Source of the DNA: Nocardioides dongkuii
GTDB taxonomy: Bacteria > Actinomycetota > Actinomycetes > Propionibacteriales > Nocardioidaceae
DNA: 64,000 nt
Assembly (NCBI RefSeq): GCF_014127485.1
Contig: NZ_CP059903.1
Coordinates: 496,001 to 560,000, forward strand
Direction: 5' to 3'
Part shown: piece after piece, positions 52,652 to 60,708 of the stretch
Numbering within the stretch: the first letter of the stretch is position 1
Layout: the number at the start of each line of letters is the position of its first letter
Program-made: the position numbers and the translations under genes
The notes under the pieces: model-generated
Seen by the model: the letters and a program-made list of their open reading frames with translations, nothing else
What the model was told of the DNA's origin: nothing
Database searches by the model: none

Positions 52652-54318
52652 GCCTCCCGGCAGCCGGTCCGGCGGCGACCCGGGCGCTCACCCTCGCCGG
52701 CCTGGCCCTCGGGCCGGTGCTGGTGCTGGGCGTCTTCTTCGTGCTGCCGGTGACCGGGATGCTGGCCCGCGGATTCTGGGCCGACGGGTCCTTCGACCCG
52801 GGCGCGGTCGCCGACGTCCTGGCCCGGCCGCGGGTGCACCGGGTGCTGTGGTTCACCGTGTGGTCGGCCTCGGCGGCGACCGCGCTCTCGGTGCTCCTCG
52901 GCCTGCCGGCGGCGTACGCGCTGCACCGGCTGGACTTCCCGCTGCGCCGGCTGGTGCGCGCGGCGCTGCTGGTGCCGTTCGTGCTGCCGACCGTCGTGGT
53001 CGGGGTGGCGTTCAAGCAGCTGCTGGGGGAGTCCGGCCCGCTCGGCCCGCTCGGCGGGCTCGGGCTCGACGGCTCCCCGGTGGCGATCGTGCTGGGGCTG
53101 ACGTTCTTCAACGTCTCGGTGGTGATCCGGGTGGTCGGCGGAACCTGGGAGTCGTTGGACCGCCGGCCCGCGGAGGCGGCGGCCGCGCTCGGGGCGAGCC
53201 CCGCGCAGGTCTTCCGCACGGTGACGCTCCCCGCGCTGCGGCCCGCGATCGTCTCGGCGGCGAGCGTGGTGTTCCTCTTCTGCGCCGCCGGGTTCGGGGT
53301 GGTGCTCACCCTGGGCGGGCTGCGCTACGCGACCGTGGAGACCGAGATCTACCTGCTGACCACCAACCTCCTGGACCTGCAGGGCGCGGCCGCGCTGTCG
53401 ATCCTGCAGCTGGTCGTGGTGACCGTGCTGCTGGCGGTGGCCGGGCGGCTGCGCGCCGTCCCCGACCCGAGCGTGTCCCGCGACCTCGCGCCGGTCCGCC
53501 GGCCGCGGCCGGCCGACGTACCCGTCCTGGGCGCGACGGCGGTGCTCCTCCTCTTCGTCGGCGTGCCGATCGCGACCCTGGTCTCCGGGTCGCTGCGGGT
53601 CGGCGGGGCGTGGAGCCTCGGCAACTACCGCGCGCTCACCACCGAGGGGTCCGAGCAGGCGCTGCTGGTGCCGGTCACCGAGGCGCTCGCCTTCTCGCTG
53701 CGCACCGCGGTGGACGCCACCTGGATGTCGCTGCTCCTGGGGCTGCTGGTCGCGGTCGTGGTCACCCGCCGCTCGCGCTCGCGCGCCGAGCGCCGGGTCC
53801 GCGCCACGCTCGACGGCTTCTTCATGCTGCCGCTGGGGGTCTCCGCGGTGACCGTGGGCTTCGGCTTCCTGATCACCCTGGACCGGCCGCCGCTGGACCT
53901 GCGCGACACCGCACTGCTGGTGCCGGTCGCCCAGGCGCTGGTCGCGCTGCCGTTGGTAGTTCGCACCCTCGTGCCGGTGCTGCACTCCGTCGACGACCGG
54001 CAGCGGCAGGCGGCGGCGTCCCTCGGCGCGAGCCCGCTGCGGGCGGTCCTCACCGTCGACCTGCCGGTGGTGTGGCGGCCGCTGCTCGCCGCGGCGGGGT
54101 TCGCGTTCGCGGTGTCCCTCGGCGAGTTCGGGGCGACCTCGTTCCTCGCCCGCGACGACCGGCCGACCGTGCCGGTGGTGATCTTCCGGCTCATCGGCCA
54201 CCCGGGTGCGATGAACTACGGCATGGCCCTCGCCGCGTCCGTCGTCCTCGCCGCCACCACCGCCCTGGTGATGCTGGCCGTCGAGCGGCTCCGCGTGCCG
54301 TCGGTCGGGGCGCTGTGA
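52648..54318 (+). CDS. thiP: thiamine ABC transporter permease
   Basis: A 556-residue double permease with two homologous halves, each with about six membrane segments and one EAA loop: EAAAALGASPAQVFRTVTLP in the first and AASLGASPLRAVLTVDLP in the second. This two-in-one layout is the ThiP/CysT-like form. It is placed between the receptor and ATPase genes, overlapping both. Confidence 0.93.
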   Translation: MSLPAAGPAATRALTLAGLALGPVLVLGVFFVLPVTGMLARGFWADGSFDPGAVADVLARPRVHRVLWFTVWSASAATALSVLLGLPAAYALHRLDFPLRRLVRAALLVPFVLPTVVVGVAFKQLLGESGPLGPLGGLGLDGSPVAIVLGLTFFNVSVVIRVVGGTWESLDRRPAEAAAALGASPAQVFRTVTLPALRPAIVSAASVVFLFCAAGFGVVLTLGGLRYATVETEIYLLTTNLLDLQGAAALSILQLVVVTVLLAVAGRLRAVPDPSVSRDLAPVRRPRPADVPVLGATAVLLLFVGVPIATLVSGSLRVGGAWSLGNYRALTTEGSEQALLVPVTEALAFSLRTAVDATWMSLLLGLLVAVVVTRRSRSRAERRVRATLDGFFMLPLGVSAVTVGFGFLITLDRPPLDLRDTALLVPVAQALVALPLVVRTLVPVLHSVDDRQRQAAASLGASPLRAVLTVDLPVVWRPLLAAAGFAFAVSLGEFGATSFLARDDRPTVPVVIFRLIGHPGAMNYGMALAASVVLAATTALVMLAVERLRVPSVGAL

Positions 54319-55340
54319 TGCTGCGGGTCGAGGACGTCACGGTGGCCTACGACGGCGTCCCCGCCGTCCGCGACGTCACCCTCGACCTGCCCGACGGCAG
54401 CGTCCTGGCGGTGCTCGGGCCCTCGGGCAGCGGCAAGTCGACGCTGCTGCGGGCGGTGGCCGGCCTGGAGCCGGTCGCGTCGGGGCGGATCTCGTGGGAC
54501 GGCCGCGACCTCGCGCGGGTGCCCACGCACCGGCGCGGCTTCGCGCTGATGTTCCAGGACGGCCAGCTCTTCGGCCACCTCACGGTGGGGCGCAACGTCG
54601 GCTACGCGCTGCGGCTGCGCCGGGCGAGGAACACCGCGTCCCGGGTCGCCGAGCTGCTCGAGCTCGTCGGCCTCACCGGGTACGCCGACCGGCTGCCGGC
54701 GACGCTCTCGGGCGGCGAGCGGCAGCGGGTCGCGCTGGCCCGGGCGCTGGCCGTCGAGCCGCGGCTGCTGCTGCTCGACGAGCCGCTGTCCGCGCTCGAC
54801 GCCGGCCTGCGCGAGCGGCTCGCCGGCGACCTGCGCCGGATCCTGCGCGCCGCCGGCACGACCGCGCTGATGGTCACCCACGACCACGAGGAGGCGTTCA
54901 CCGTCGCCGACCGGCTCGCGGTGATGCGGGACGGCCGGCTGGTCCAGGAGGGCGAGATCGCCGCCGTCTGGCGGGCGCCGGCCGACCCCGCGACCGCGCT
55001 CTTCCTCGGGTACGCCGGGGTGCTGACCGGCGCCGCCGCGGCCCGGGTGCTGGCCGTCGCGGGGCTGCCGCCGGCGCCCGCGGTCGCCGTACGACGCTCG
55101 GCGCTGACCGTGCAGGGGAGCGTCGAGGACCCCGGAGGACTGGTCGGCACGGTCGTCTCCGCGCGCGCCACGCCGGAGCAGGTGCGCCTCGTCGTCACCG
55201 TCGACGGGGTGGGCGACCTGGACGCCGTGGCGCCGCTGGACCGCCACCCCGGAGCCGGCGAGCGGGTCCGGCTGGGGGTCGAGGCGGCCCGGCTGGCACC
55301 GATACCCACGGGCAACGTTCAAGAACAGTCCTTACACTGA
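54318..55340 (+). CDS. thiQ: thiamine ABC transporter ATP-binding protein
   Basis: 340 residues. Walker A LGPSGSGKST, Q-loop LMFQDGQLFGHLTV, signature LSGGERQRVALARAL, Walker B LLLLDEPLSALDAGL and H-loop VTHDHEEAF are complete. The C-terminal 110 residues form a TOBE-like regulatory domain (VQGSVEDPGGLVGTVVSARA), longer than in E. coli ThiQ. Last gene of the TPP-regulated operon; it supplies energy for thiamine uptake. Confidence 0.92.
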   Translation: MLRVEDVTVAYDGVPAVRDVTLDLPDGSVLAVLGPSGSGKSTLLRAVAGLEPVASGRISWDGRDLARVPTHRRGFALMFQDGQLFGHLTVGRNVGYALRLRRARNTASRVAELLELVGLTGYADRLPATLSGGERQRVALARALAVEPRLLLLDEPLSALDAGLRERLAGDLRRILRAAGTTALMVTHDHEEAFTVADRLAVMRDGRLVQEGEIAAVWRAPADPATALFLGYAGVLTGAAAARVLAVAGLPPAPAVAVRRSALTVQGSVEDPGGLVGTVVSARATPEQVRLVVTVDGVGDLDAVAPLDRHPGAGERVRLGVEAARLAPIPTGNVQEQSLH

Positions 55341-55345
55341 CGTCC
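55333..55345 (+). promoter_or_regulatory. leaderless-type -10 element inside the thiQ end
   Basis: TACACT lies within the last codons of thiQ, seven bases before the GTG at 55346. The upstream AT-richer run (CAAGAACAGTCCT) is unusual for this DNA and supports a promoter. Confidence 0.5.
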
Positions 55346-56428
55346 GTGTATCGACGCGCCTACGTCCTCCTGATCGGCATCGCGGGCGCCATGGGCCTGT
55401 GGGCGGTGATCACCGCCACCGTCCTGGACGAGAAGCTCGGCGACCCGGAGGGCAGCTTCCTCGGCCCGTCGTACATCCGGCTGCCGCTGCTGCTGACCGG
55501 CGCCCTCCTGCTCGACCTGGTGCCCCGGATCGTCTGGCAGGCGCGGCTCCGGCCGTCGGCGATGCCTGGCGTGATCCGCGAGCGGCTGCGCACGCACTGG
55601 ACCCGCGACCGCATCGTCCTGGTCGCGCTCGGGATCATCAGCTTCTACATCACCTACGTCAGCTACCGGAACCTCAAGTCGTTCCTGCCGAAGGTGCGTC
55701 CCAACCCCGACGCCCCCGAGGGCGTGATCGAGGCGCTCTCCTACGACCGCGAGCTGCACATCCTGGACCGGGCGCTGTTCTTCGGCCACGAGCCGGCGAC
55801 GGTCCTGCACGAGGTGCTCGGTACCAACGTGACCGCGCACGTGCTGTCCTACATCTACCTGTGGTTCCTGCCGATGGTGCCGCTCGGCGTCACCGCCTGG
55901 CTGGTCTGGTCGCGCAACATGTCGTTCGGCTACTGGTTCGTGACCTCCCAGTGCATCGCCTGGACGCTCGGCACGATCTCCTACTACGCGCTGCCGACCA
56001 TCGGCCCCGGCCTCGAGTACGTCGCGCTCTACAACGACCTCGCGCACACCCCGACGCGCTCCCTGATGTACGGCCTGGTCGAGGACAGACAGGGAGTGCT
56101 CGCCGGGGTGGGGGAGATGCAGACCGTCGCGGGCTTCGCCAGCCTGCACACCGCGATCACGCTGCTGCTGGCGCTGATGGTGCAGTTCACGATCGACAGC
56201 AAGATCGCGAAGTGGGCGGTCTGGGTGAACTTCGGGCTCACCGTCGTCGCCACCCTCTACTTCGGCTGGCACTACGTCGCCGACGACCTCGCCGGCATCC
56301 TGATCGCCCTGGTCGCCTTCTACCTCGGTGGCGTGGTCACGGGGCAGGACTTCACCAAGCCCGCGCGGCGGAAGGCGGCGGCCGAGCCCCTGCCCGACGA
56401 CGAGGCCTATAGAACTACAACGATGTAA
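55346..56428 (+). CDS. PAP2-superfamily membrane phosphatase/transferase
   Basis: A 360-residue protein with about seven membrane helices. The PAP2_3-type active site is in AGFASLHTAITLLLALM and FGWHYVADDLAGILIALV (H-x3-D). This subgroup includes inositol-phosphoryl lipid synthases and lipid phosphate phosphatases. The end of the gene is odd: its last codons (TAT AGA ACT ACA ACG ATG TAA) are AT-rich and rare for this genome, unlike the body of the gene. Confidence 0.85.
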   Translation: MYRRAYVLLIGIAGAMGLWAVITATVLDEKLGDPEGSFLGPSYIRLPLLLTGALLLDLVPRIVWQARLRPSAMPGVIRERLRTHWTRDRIVLVALGIISFYITYVSYRNLKSFLPKVRPNPDAPEGVIEALSYDRELHILDRALFFGHEPATVLHEVLGTNVTAHVLSYIYLWFLPMVPLGVTAWLVWSRNMSFGYWFVTSQCIAWTLGTISYYALPTIGPGLEYVALYNDLAHTPTRSLMYGLVEDRQGVLAGVGEMQTVAGFASLHTAITLLLALMVQFTIDSKIAKWAVWVNFGLTVVATLYFGWHYVADDLAGILIALVAFYLGGVVTGQDFTKPARRKAAAEPLPDDEAYRTTTM

Positions 56429-56509
56429 TTCACAAGCCGACACGCCGTGACTTCTGAGAAAGTTGGGCAAAATGTGGCGGATGTGACGGAAGTTGCCTAA
56501 CGTGACGGC
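56429..56509 (+). promoter_or_regulatory. promoter region of the NlpC/P60 gene with repeated GTGAC
   Basis: GTGAC occurs three times (CCGTGACTTC, TGTGACGGAA, CGTGACGGCG). The last two are GTGACGG copies on either side of TTGCCTAACG. TAACGT (56498-56503) is a -10 box six bases before the GTG start. The GTGAC copies could be binding sites of a cell-wall regulator such as MtrA; this is a guess from context. Confidence 0.4.
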
Positions 56510-57799
56510 GTGCCCCGCCGTCGGATCGTCCCTGCCCTCGTCCTGAGCGTGTCCCTCGTCGCGGCGTCCGTCACCGGTTCCGTCGGCGCTGCCGCCGCGG
56601 ACGACCCGTCCGACGCGGGCGCGGGGACGCCGACCCGCGCCGAGGTGCTCGACGCCCGGGCCGCCGCCGACGCGGCGGCCGGCACCGTCGCCGGCGTGCA
56701 GGCCCGGCTCGCGGTCGCCGGTGCCCGCCTCCAGCAGACCCAGGTCGACGCCGCCCGCGCGGCGGAGGCGTTCAACGGCGCCCGCTGGCGGGCCCAGGAG
56801 GCACGCCGCGAGGTCCGCGACGCGAGCGCCCGCTCGGACACGGCCGCCCGCGACCTCGAGTCGCACCGGGCGGCGTACGCCGGCGCGCTGACCTCGTCGT
56901 ACGGCCGGGCGCCGGAGCTCTCCGCGCTCGCCGCCGTCACCCACGCCGACGGTCCCGCGGCGGTGCTGGAGACCTCCGCGTCCCTGCAGACCGTGCAGCG
57001 CGCCCTCGACGAGCGGTACGACGCGTTCCGCGCGGCCGCCACGCTCGCGCAGGTCGCGACCGACCGGGCCGAGGACGCCCAGGACGCCGCCGACGCGGCC
57101 GCCGAGGACGCCCGCGCCGCCCGCGACCGGGCCGCGGCCGCGGCCGCCGCCGCAGCGGCAGAGGCGCAGGCCGTGGCCGCTGAGCGCGCGCGGCTGCTCG
57201 GGGAGCTCGCCCGGCTCCAGGACGTCAGCCTCGAGCTCGCCGAGCAGCGGCAGGCCGCGCTCGAGGCGAGCGCCCGCGAGCAGGCCGCCCAGGCGGCCGC
57301 TGCTGCTGCCGAGACCCCGGCAGCCGCACCGGCCGCTCAGCCGGCCCAGCCGGCGCAGCCGCAGCCCGCGCCCGCCCCGGCCCCCGCGCCCCAGCCGCAG
57401 CCCGCGCCGGAGCCGCAGCCGGCCGCCCCCGCCCCCGCGGCCGGGGTGCCCGCGGTGCTCGCCTTCGCCCGCGCCCAGCTCGGCGAGCCGTACGTCTGGG
57501 CGGCCGCCGGCCCGTCGTCCTGGGACTGCTCCGGGCTGACCATGGGCGCCTGGGCCGCGGCGGGGAAGAGCCTGCCGCACTACTCGGTCGCCCAGTACGA
57601 GCAGTCCACCCCGGTCTCCGTCAGCGACCTGCGGCCCGGCGACCTGGTCTTCTGGGGCGACACCGGCAGCCCGTCCTCGATCTACCACGTCGCGCTGTAC
57701 TCCGGGAACGGCCGGATCATCCACGCGCCCCGCACCGGCCGGCCGGTGGTCGAGGAGTCGATGTGGGCCTGGCCCCCGACGTTCTTCGCCCGCCCCTGA
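56510..57799 (+). CDS. secreted NlpC/P60 peptidoglycan endopeptidase with coiled coil
   Basis: 429 residues. Signal peptide residues 1 to about 30 (VPALVLSVSLVAASVTGSVG). Residues about 40-255 form a long Ala-rich coiled coil, then a Pro/Ala/Gln linker to about residue 312. The C-terminal NlpC/P60 domain has the catalytic cysteine in SSWDCSGLTMGAWAAAG and the histidine in SIYHVALYSGNGRIIHAP. It cuts peptide stems in peptidoglycan, likely in cell separation, like RipA-type proteins. Confidence 0.93.
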   Translation: MPRRRIVPALVLSVSLVAASVTGSVGAAAADDPSDAGAGTPTRAEVLDARAAADAAAGTVAGVQARLAVAGARLQQTQVDAARAAEAFNGARWRAQEARREVRDASARSDTAARDLESHRAAYAGALTSSYGRAPELSALAAVTHADGPAAVLETSASLQTVQRALDERYDAFRAAATLAQVATDRAEDAQDAADAAAEDARAARDRAAAAAAAAAAEAQAVAAERARLLGELARLQDVSLELAEQRQAALEASAREQAAQAAAAAAETPAAAPAAQPAQPAQPQPAPAPAPAPQPQPAPEPQPAAPAPAAGVPAVLAFARAQLGEPYVWAAAGPSSWDCSGLTMGAWAAAGKSLPHYSVAQYEQSTPVSVSDLRPGDLVFWGDTGSPSSIYHVALYSGNGRIIHAPRTGRPVVEESMWAWPPTFFARP

Positions 57800-57860
57800 T
57801 CCCGATCCGTACCGCGATCCACGCCACCACGGCCGAGGTCTGACCGGCCGGACCCGTGGG

Positions 57861-57873
57861 TAACGTGGGGCCC
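57861..57873 (+). promoter_or_regulatory. leaderless-type -10 element
   Basis: TAACGT plus seven bases precede the ATG at 57874, in the 74-base gap after the NlpC/P60 gene. Confidence 0.5.
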
Positions 57874-59922
57874 ATGGCGACCGACGTGGCACCCGAGACC
57901 GTGACGCCGTCCTCCGTGGAGGACGTCCCCTCGACCGGACCGGGGGCGACGCCCGCGACCGACACGGACGCCGACGTCGAGGAGCGCTCCGGCTACGTCC
58001 GGCCCGCGATCGACGTGCCGGCGCTCACCGCGCTGCTCGACGGCAAGTACGCCGAGGCGCGCAACCTGGTCCGCACGAACCTCGCCGAGTACGCCTCGGT
58101 CCTCGAGGACGCCGAGACGATGTCCACCGACGACTTCCGCGAGCGGGTCAAGGAGGTCGTGGTCGAGATGGCCGCGACCGGTCAGACCGGCATGGGCTTC
58201 CCCGAGGAGTACGGCGGCGGCGGCGACATCGGGGCGTCCGTGGCCGCCTTCGAGACGCTGGCGTACGGCGACCTGTCGGTGCTGGTCAAGGTGGGCGTGC
58301 AGTTCGGCCTCTTCGGCGGCGCGATCCTGCAGCTCGGCTCGAAGCACCACCACGACGCCTACCTCACCGACCTGATCACCGGGAAGCTGATGGGCTGCTT
58401 CGCGATGACCGAGACCGGCCACGGGTCCAACGTGCAGGCGCTCGGCACCGTCGCGACGTACGACGTGGTGACCCAGGAGTTCGTGGTCACCACGACCCGC
58501 GAGGACGCCCGCAAGGACTACATCGGCAACGCCGCCCGGCACGCGCAGCTCGCCGTGGTGTTCGCCCAGCTCGAGGTGGCCGGCGGGTCCGAGGGCGTGC
58601 ACGCCTTCGTGGTGCCGATCCGCGACGAGCACGGCGACCCGATGCCCGGCGTGCGCATCGAGGACGACGGCCTGAAGATGGGCCTCAACGGCGTCGACAA
58701 CGGCCGGCTGTGGTTCGACGGCGTCCGCATCCCGCGCACCGCGCTGCTCAACCGGTTCGCCGACGTCACGCCGGCGGGGGTCTACGAGAGCGCGATCGAG
58801 AACCCCAACCGGCGCTTCTTCACGATGCTCGGCACCCTCGTGCAGGGCCGCGTCTGCGTCGGCGGCGCCGGCATCAACGCCGCCAAGGTCGCGATCACCC
58901 TCGCGGTCAAGTACGGCCTGCGGCGCCGCCAGTTCGAGGCGACCAGCGCGGACGAGGAGGAGCTGCTCCTCGACTACGGCCTGCACCAGCGCCGGCTGCT
59001 GCCGCTGCTCGCGCGCACCTACGCGATGCACTTCGCCCAGGAGGTCGTCGCCGGGCAGCTGCACGACGTCACCTCCGGGCTGGTCACCGACGAGCACGCC
59101 AAGCGCGAGCTCGAGTCGCGCGCGGCCGGCACCAAGGCGCTCGGCACCTGGCACGCGACCGAGACCATCCAGGAGTGCCGCGAGGCGTGCGGCGGCGCCG
59201 GCTACCTCGCGGTCAACCGGTTCGCCGCGCTCAAGGCCGACACCGACGTGTTCACGACCTTCGAGGGCGACAACCACGTCCTGCTGCAGCTGGTCGCCAA
59301 GGGCCTGCTCACCGACTACGCCAGCGAGTTCGAGGACATGGACCAGCTCGGCATGGTCCGCTTCGTCACCGGGCTCGCCGTCGAGACCGTGATCGAGAAG
59401 ACCGCCGTCCACAAGCTCCTCCAGCGGCTCAAGGACGTGCTCCCCGGCGGGGACGAGTGGGACCAGGAGGCCGGGCTGCTCGACCCGGACTACCAGCTCG
59501 CGATGTTCCGCTTCCGCGAGGAGCACATGCTCTCCGGCGTCGCCCGGCGGCTCAAGCGCGGCATGGACGGCGGCATGAACCCCGGCGAGGTGTTCTCCCG
59601 CGTGCAGGACCACGTCATCGGCGCCGCCCGCGCGCACGTCGACCGGCTGGTGCTGGAGGCGTTCATCGAGAAGACCCGGGCGATGCCCGAGGGCGACAAC
59701 CGGGTCGCGCTGAACCTGCTCTGCGACCTCCACGCGCTCTCCACCATCGAGGCCGACCGGGCCTGGTTCATGGAGCACGGCCGGCTCTCGTCGTCCCGGT
59801 CCAAGGCGATCAGCCGCGAGATCGGCAGCCTGTGCCGCAAGCTCCGCCCGCTGGCCGACGACCTCGTCGACGCGTTCGCCGTCCCGCGCGCGATGCTCCG
59901 CTCCCCGGACCTGCTCGGCTGA
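57874..59922 (+). CDS. acyl-CoA dehydrogenase/oxidase (ACOX-like)
   Basis: 682 residues, close to acyl-CoA oxidase length and longer than typical dehydrogenases (about 380). FAD/substrate segments are CFAMTETGHGSNVQALGTVA and CREACGGAGYL. The catalytic glutamate is in TTFEGDNHVLLQLVAKG. The C-terminal ACOX domain runs from about residue 500 (VARRLKRGMDGGMNPGEVFS). It introduces the first double bond in fatty acyl-CoA breakdown. An Ala/Thr/Pro-rich N-terminal 35 residues are extra. Whether it uses oxygen or an electron-transfer flavoprotein cannot be read. Confidence 0.92.
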   Translation: MATDVAPETVTPSSVEDVPSTGPGATPATDTDADVEERSGYVRPAIDVPALTALLDGKYAEARNLVRTNLAEYASVLEDAETMSTDDFRERVKEVVVEMAATGQTGMGFPEEYGGGGDIGASVAAFETLAYGDLSVLVKVGVQFGLFGGAILQLGSKHHHDAYLTDLITGKLMGCFAMTETGHGSNVQALGTVATYDVVTQEFVVTTTREDARKDYIGNAARHAQLAVVFAQLEVAGGSEGVHAFVVPIRDEHGDPMPGVRIEDDGLKMGLNGVDNGRLWFDGVRIPRTALLNRFADVTPAGVYESAIENPNRRFFTMLGTLVQGRVCVGGAGINAAKVAITLAVKYGLRRRQFEATSADEEELLLDYGLHQRRLLPLLARTYAMHFAQEVVAGQLHDVTSGLVTDEHAKRELESRAAGTKALGTWHATETIQECREACGGAGYLAVNRFAALKADTDVFTTFEGDNHVLLQLVAKGLLTDYASEFEDMDQLGMVRFVTGLAVETVIEKTAVHKLLQRLKDVLPGGDEWDQEAGLLDPDYQLAMFRFREEHMLSGVARRLKRGMDGGMNPGEVFSRVQDHVIGAARAHVDRLVLEAFIEKTRAMPEGDNRVALNLLCDLHALSTIEADRAWFMEHGRLSSSRSKAISREIGSLCRKLRPLADDLVDAFAVPRAMLRSPDLLG

Positions 59923-59945
59923 GCCAGTGTGGTGAGGGTGGAGCC

Positions 59946-60605
59946 GTGAGGCTGCTGGGCGGCTGGGCCGACGACCCGGTGTACGCCGCGGCGTACGACT
60001 GGAGCGTGGAGCACCCGCGCGCCGGACGGGTGGCCTGGCGGCTGGGGATGGGCAGCGACCTGCGGCTGCTGTACGCCGCGGCGGGGGAGATCGGCGCGCA
60101 GCCGCGCGGCGCCCGGGTGCTCGACGTCCCGTGCGGCGGCGGGGTCGCGGTGCGGGCGCTCTCACCGGGGCAGGGGGTCGACTACGTCGCCGCCGACCTG
60201 TCGCCGGCGATGCTCGCCCGCACCGCCCGGCGCGCGGAGCGCTGCGGGGTCGCCGACCAGGTCACCACGGTGCGGGCCGACGTGGGCGAGCTGCCGTTCG
60301 GCGCCGCGGCGTACGACCTGGTCGTGACGTTCGCCGGCCTGCACTGCTTCCCCGACCCCGCCCGCGCGGTGGCCGAGCTCGTGCGGGTGCTGCGCCCGGG
60401 CGGCGTGCTCACCGGCAGCGCGTTCCTCAACGACACCGGGCTCCGCTACGAGCCGTCCCGGCGGGTCGGCCGGCGCACCGGCCTGCTCGGCCCCGGCTGC
60501 ACCGGCGACCAGCTCACCGCGTGGCTGGCCACCCTCGGCGTCCGCGACCTGACGCTCACGACCAGCGGCGCGCTGGCGTACTTCCGCGGCGTCCGCGCGG
60601 CCTGA
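59946..60605 (+). CDS. class I SAM-dependent methyltransferase
   Basis: 219 residues. SAM-binding motif I is ARVLDVPCGGGVAVRAL. Motif II is VDYVAADLSPAMLARTARRA. The FDVVLxxx-like strand is AYDLVVTFAGLHCFPDPARA. Then LVRVLRPGGVLTGSAFLNDT. This is the UbiE/Methyltransf_11 type. It starts 23 bases after the acyl-CoA oxidase gene, so may be co-transcribed. Substrate unknown. Confidence 0.87.
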   Translation: MRLLGGWADDPVYAAAYDWSVEHPRAGRVAWRLGMGSDLRLLYAAAGEIGAQPRGARVLDVPCGGGVAVRALSPGQGVDYVAADLSPAMLARTARRAERCGVADQVTTVRADVGELPFGAAAYDLVVTFAGLHCFPDPARAVAELVRVLRPGGVLTGSAFLNDTGLRYEPSRRVGRRTGLLGPGCTGDQLTAWLATLGVRDLTLTTSGALAYFRGVRAA

Positions 60606-60620
60606 CCGCTCAGGCCCCAA

Positions 60621-60695
60621 CGCCGAGTCGGCGTGAATGTCCGGTTTCCCCACAGGCGAGCTGTGGAGAACCCGGACATTCACGCCGACTCGGCG
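60621..60695. repeat. long near-perfect hairpin between convergent genes
   Basis: Arms 60621-60644 and 60672-60695 are 24-bp perfect complements. The stem continues inward with CCACAG/CTGTGG and two mismatches to a GCGAG loop. The first 20 bases of the arm (CGCCGAGTCGGCGTGAATGT) are the A unit of the 50.8-kb array. It probably acts as a bidirectional terminator, though no T-tract follows on either strand. Confidence 0.85.
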
Positions 60696-60708
60696 GAAAA
60701 AGGGGGAC

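Noticed and set aside
56429-56509. c-di-AMP (ydaO-type) riboswitch before a cell-wall hydrolase gene
   Set aside because: The gap is only 81 bases, too short for that element, and its conserved blocks are not visible. A leaderless -10 fits better.
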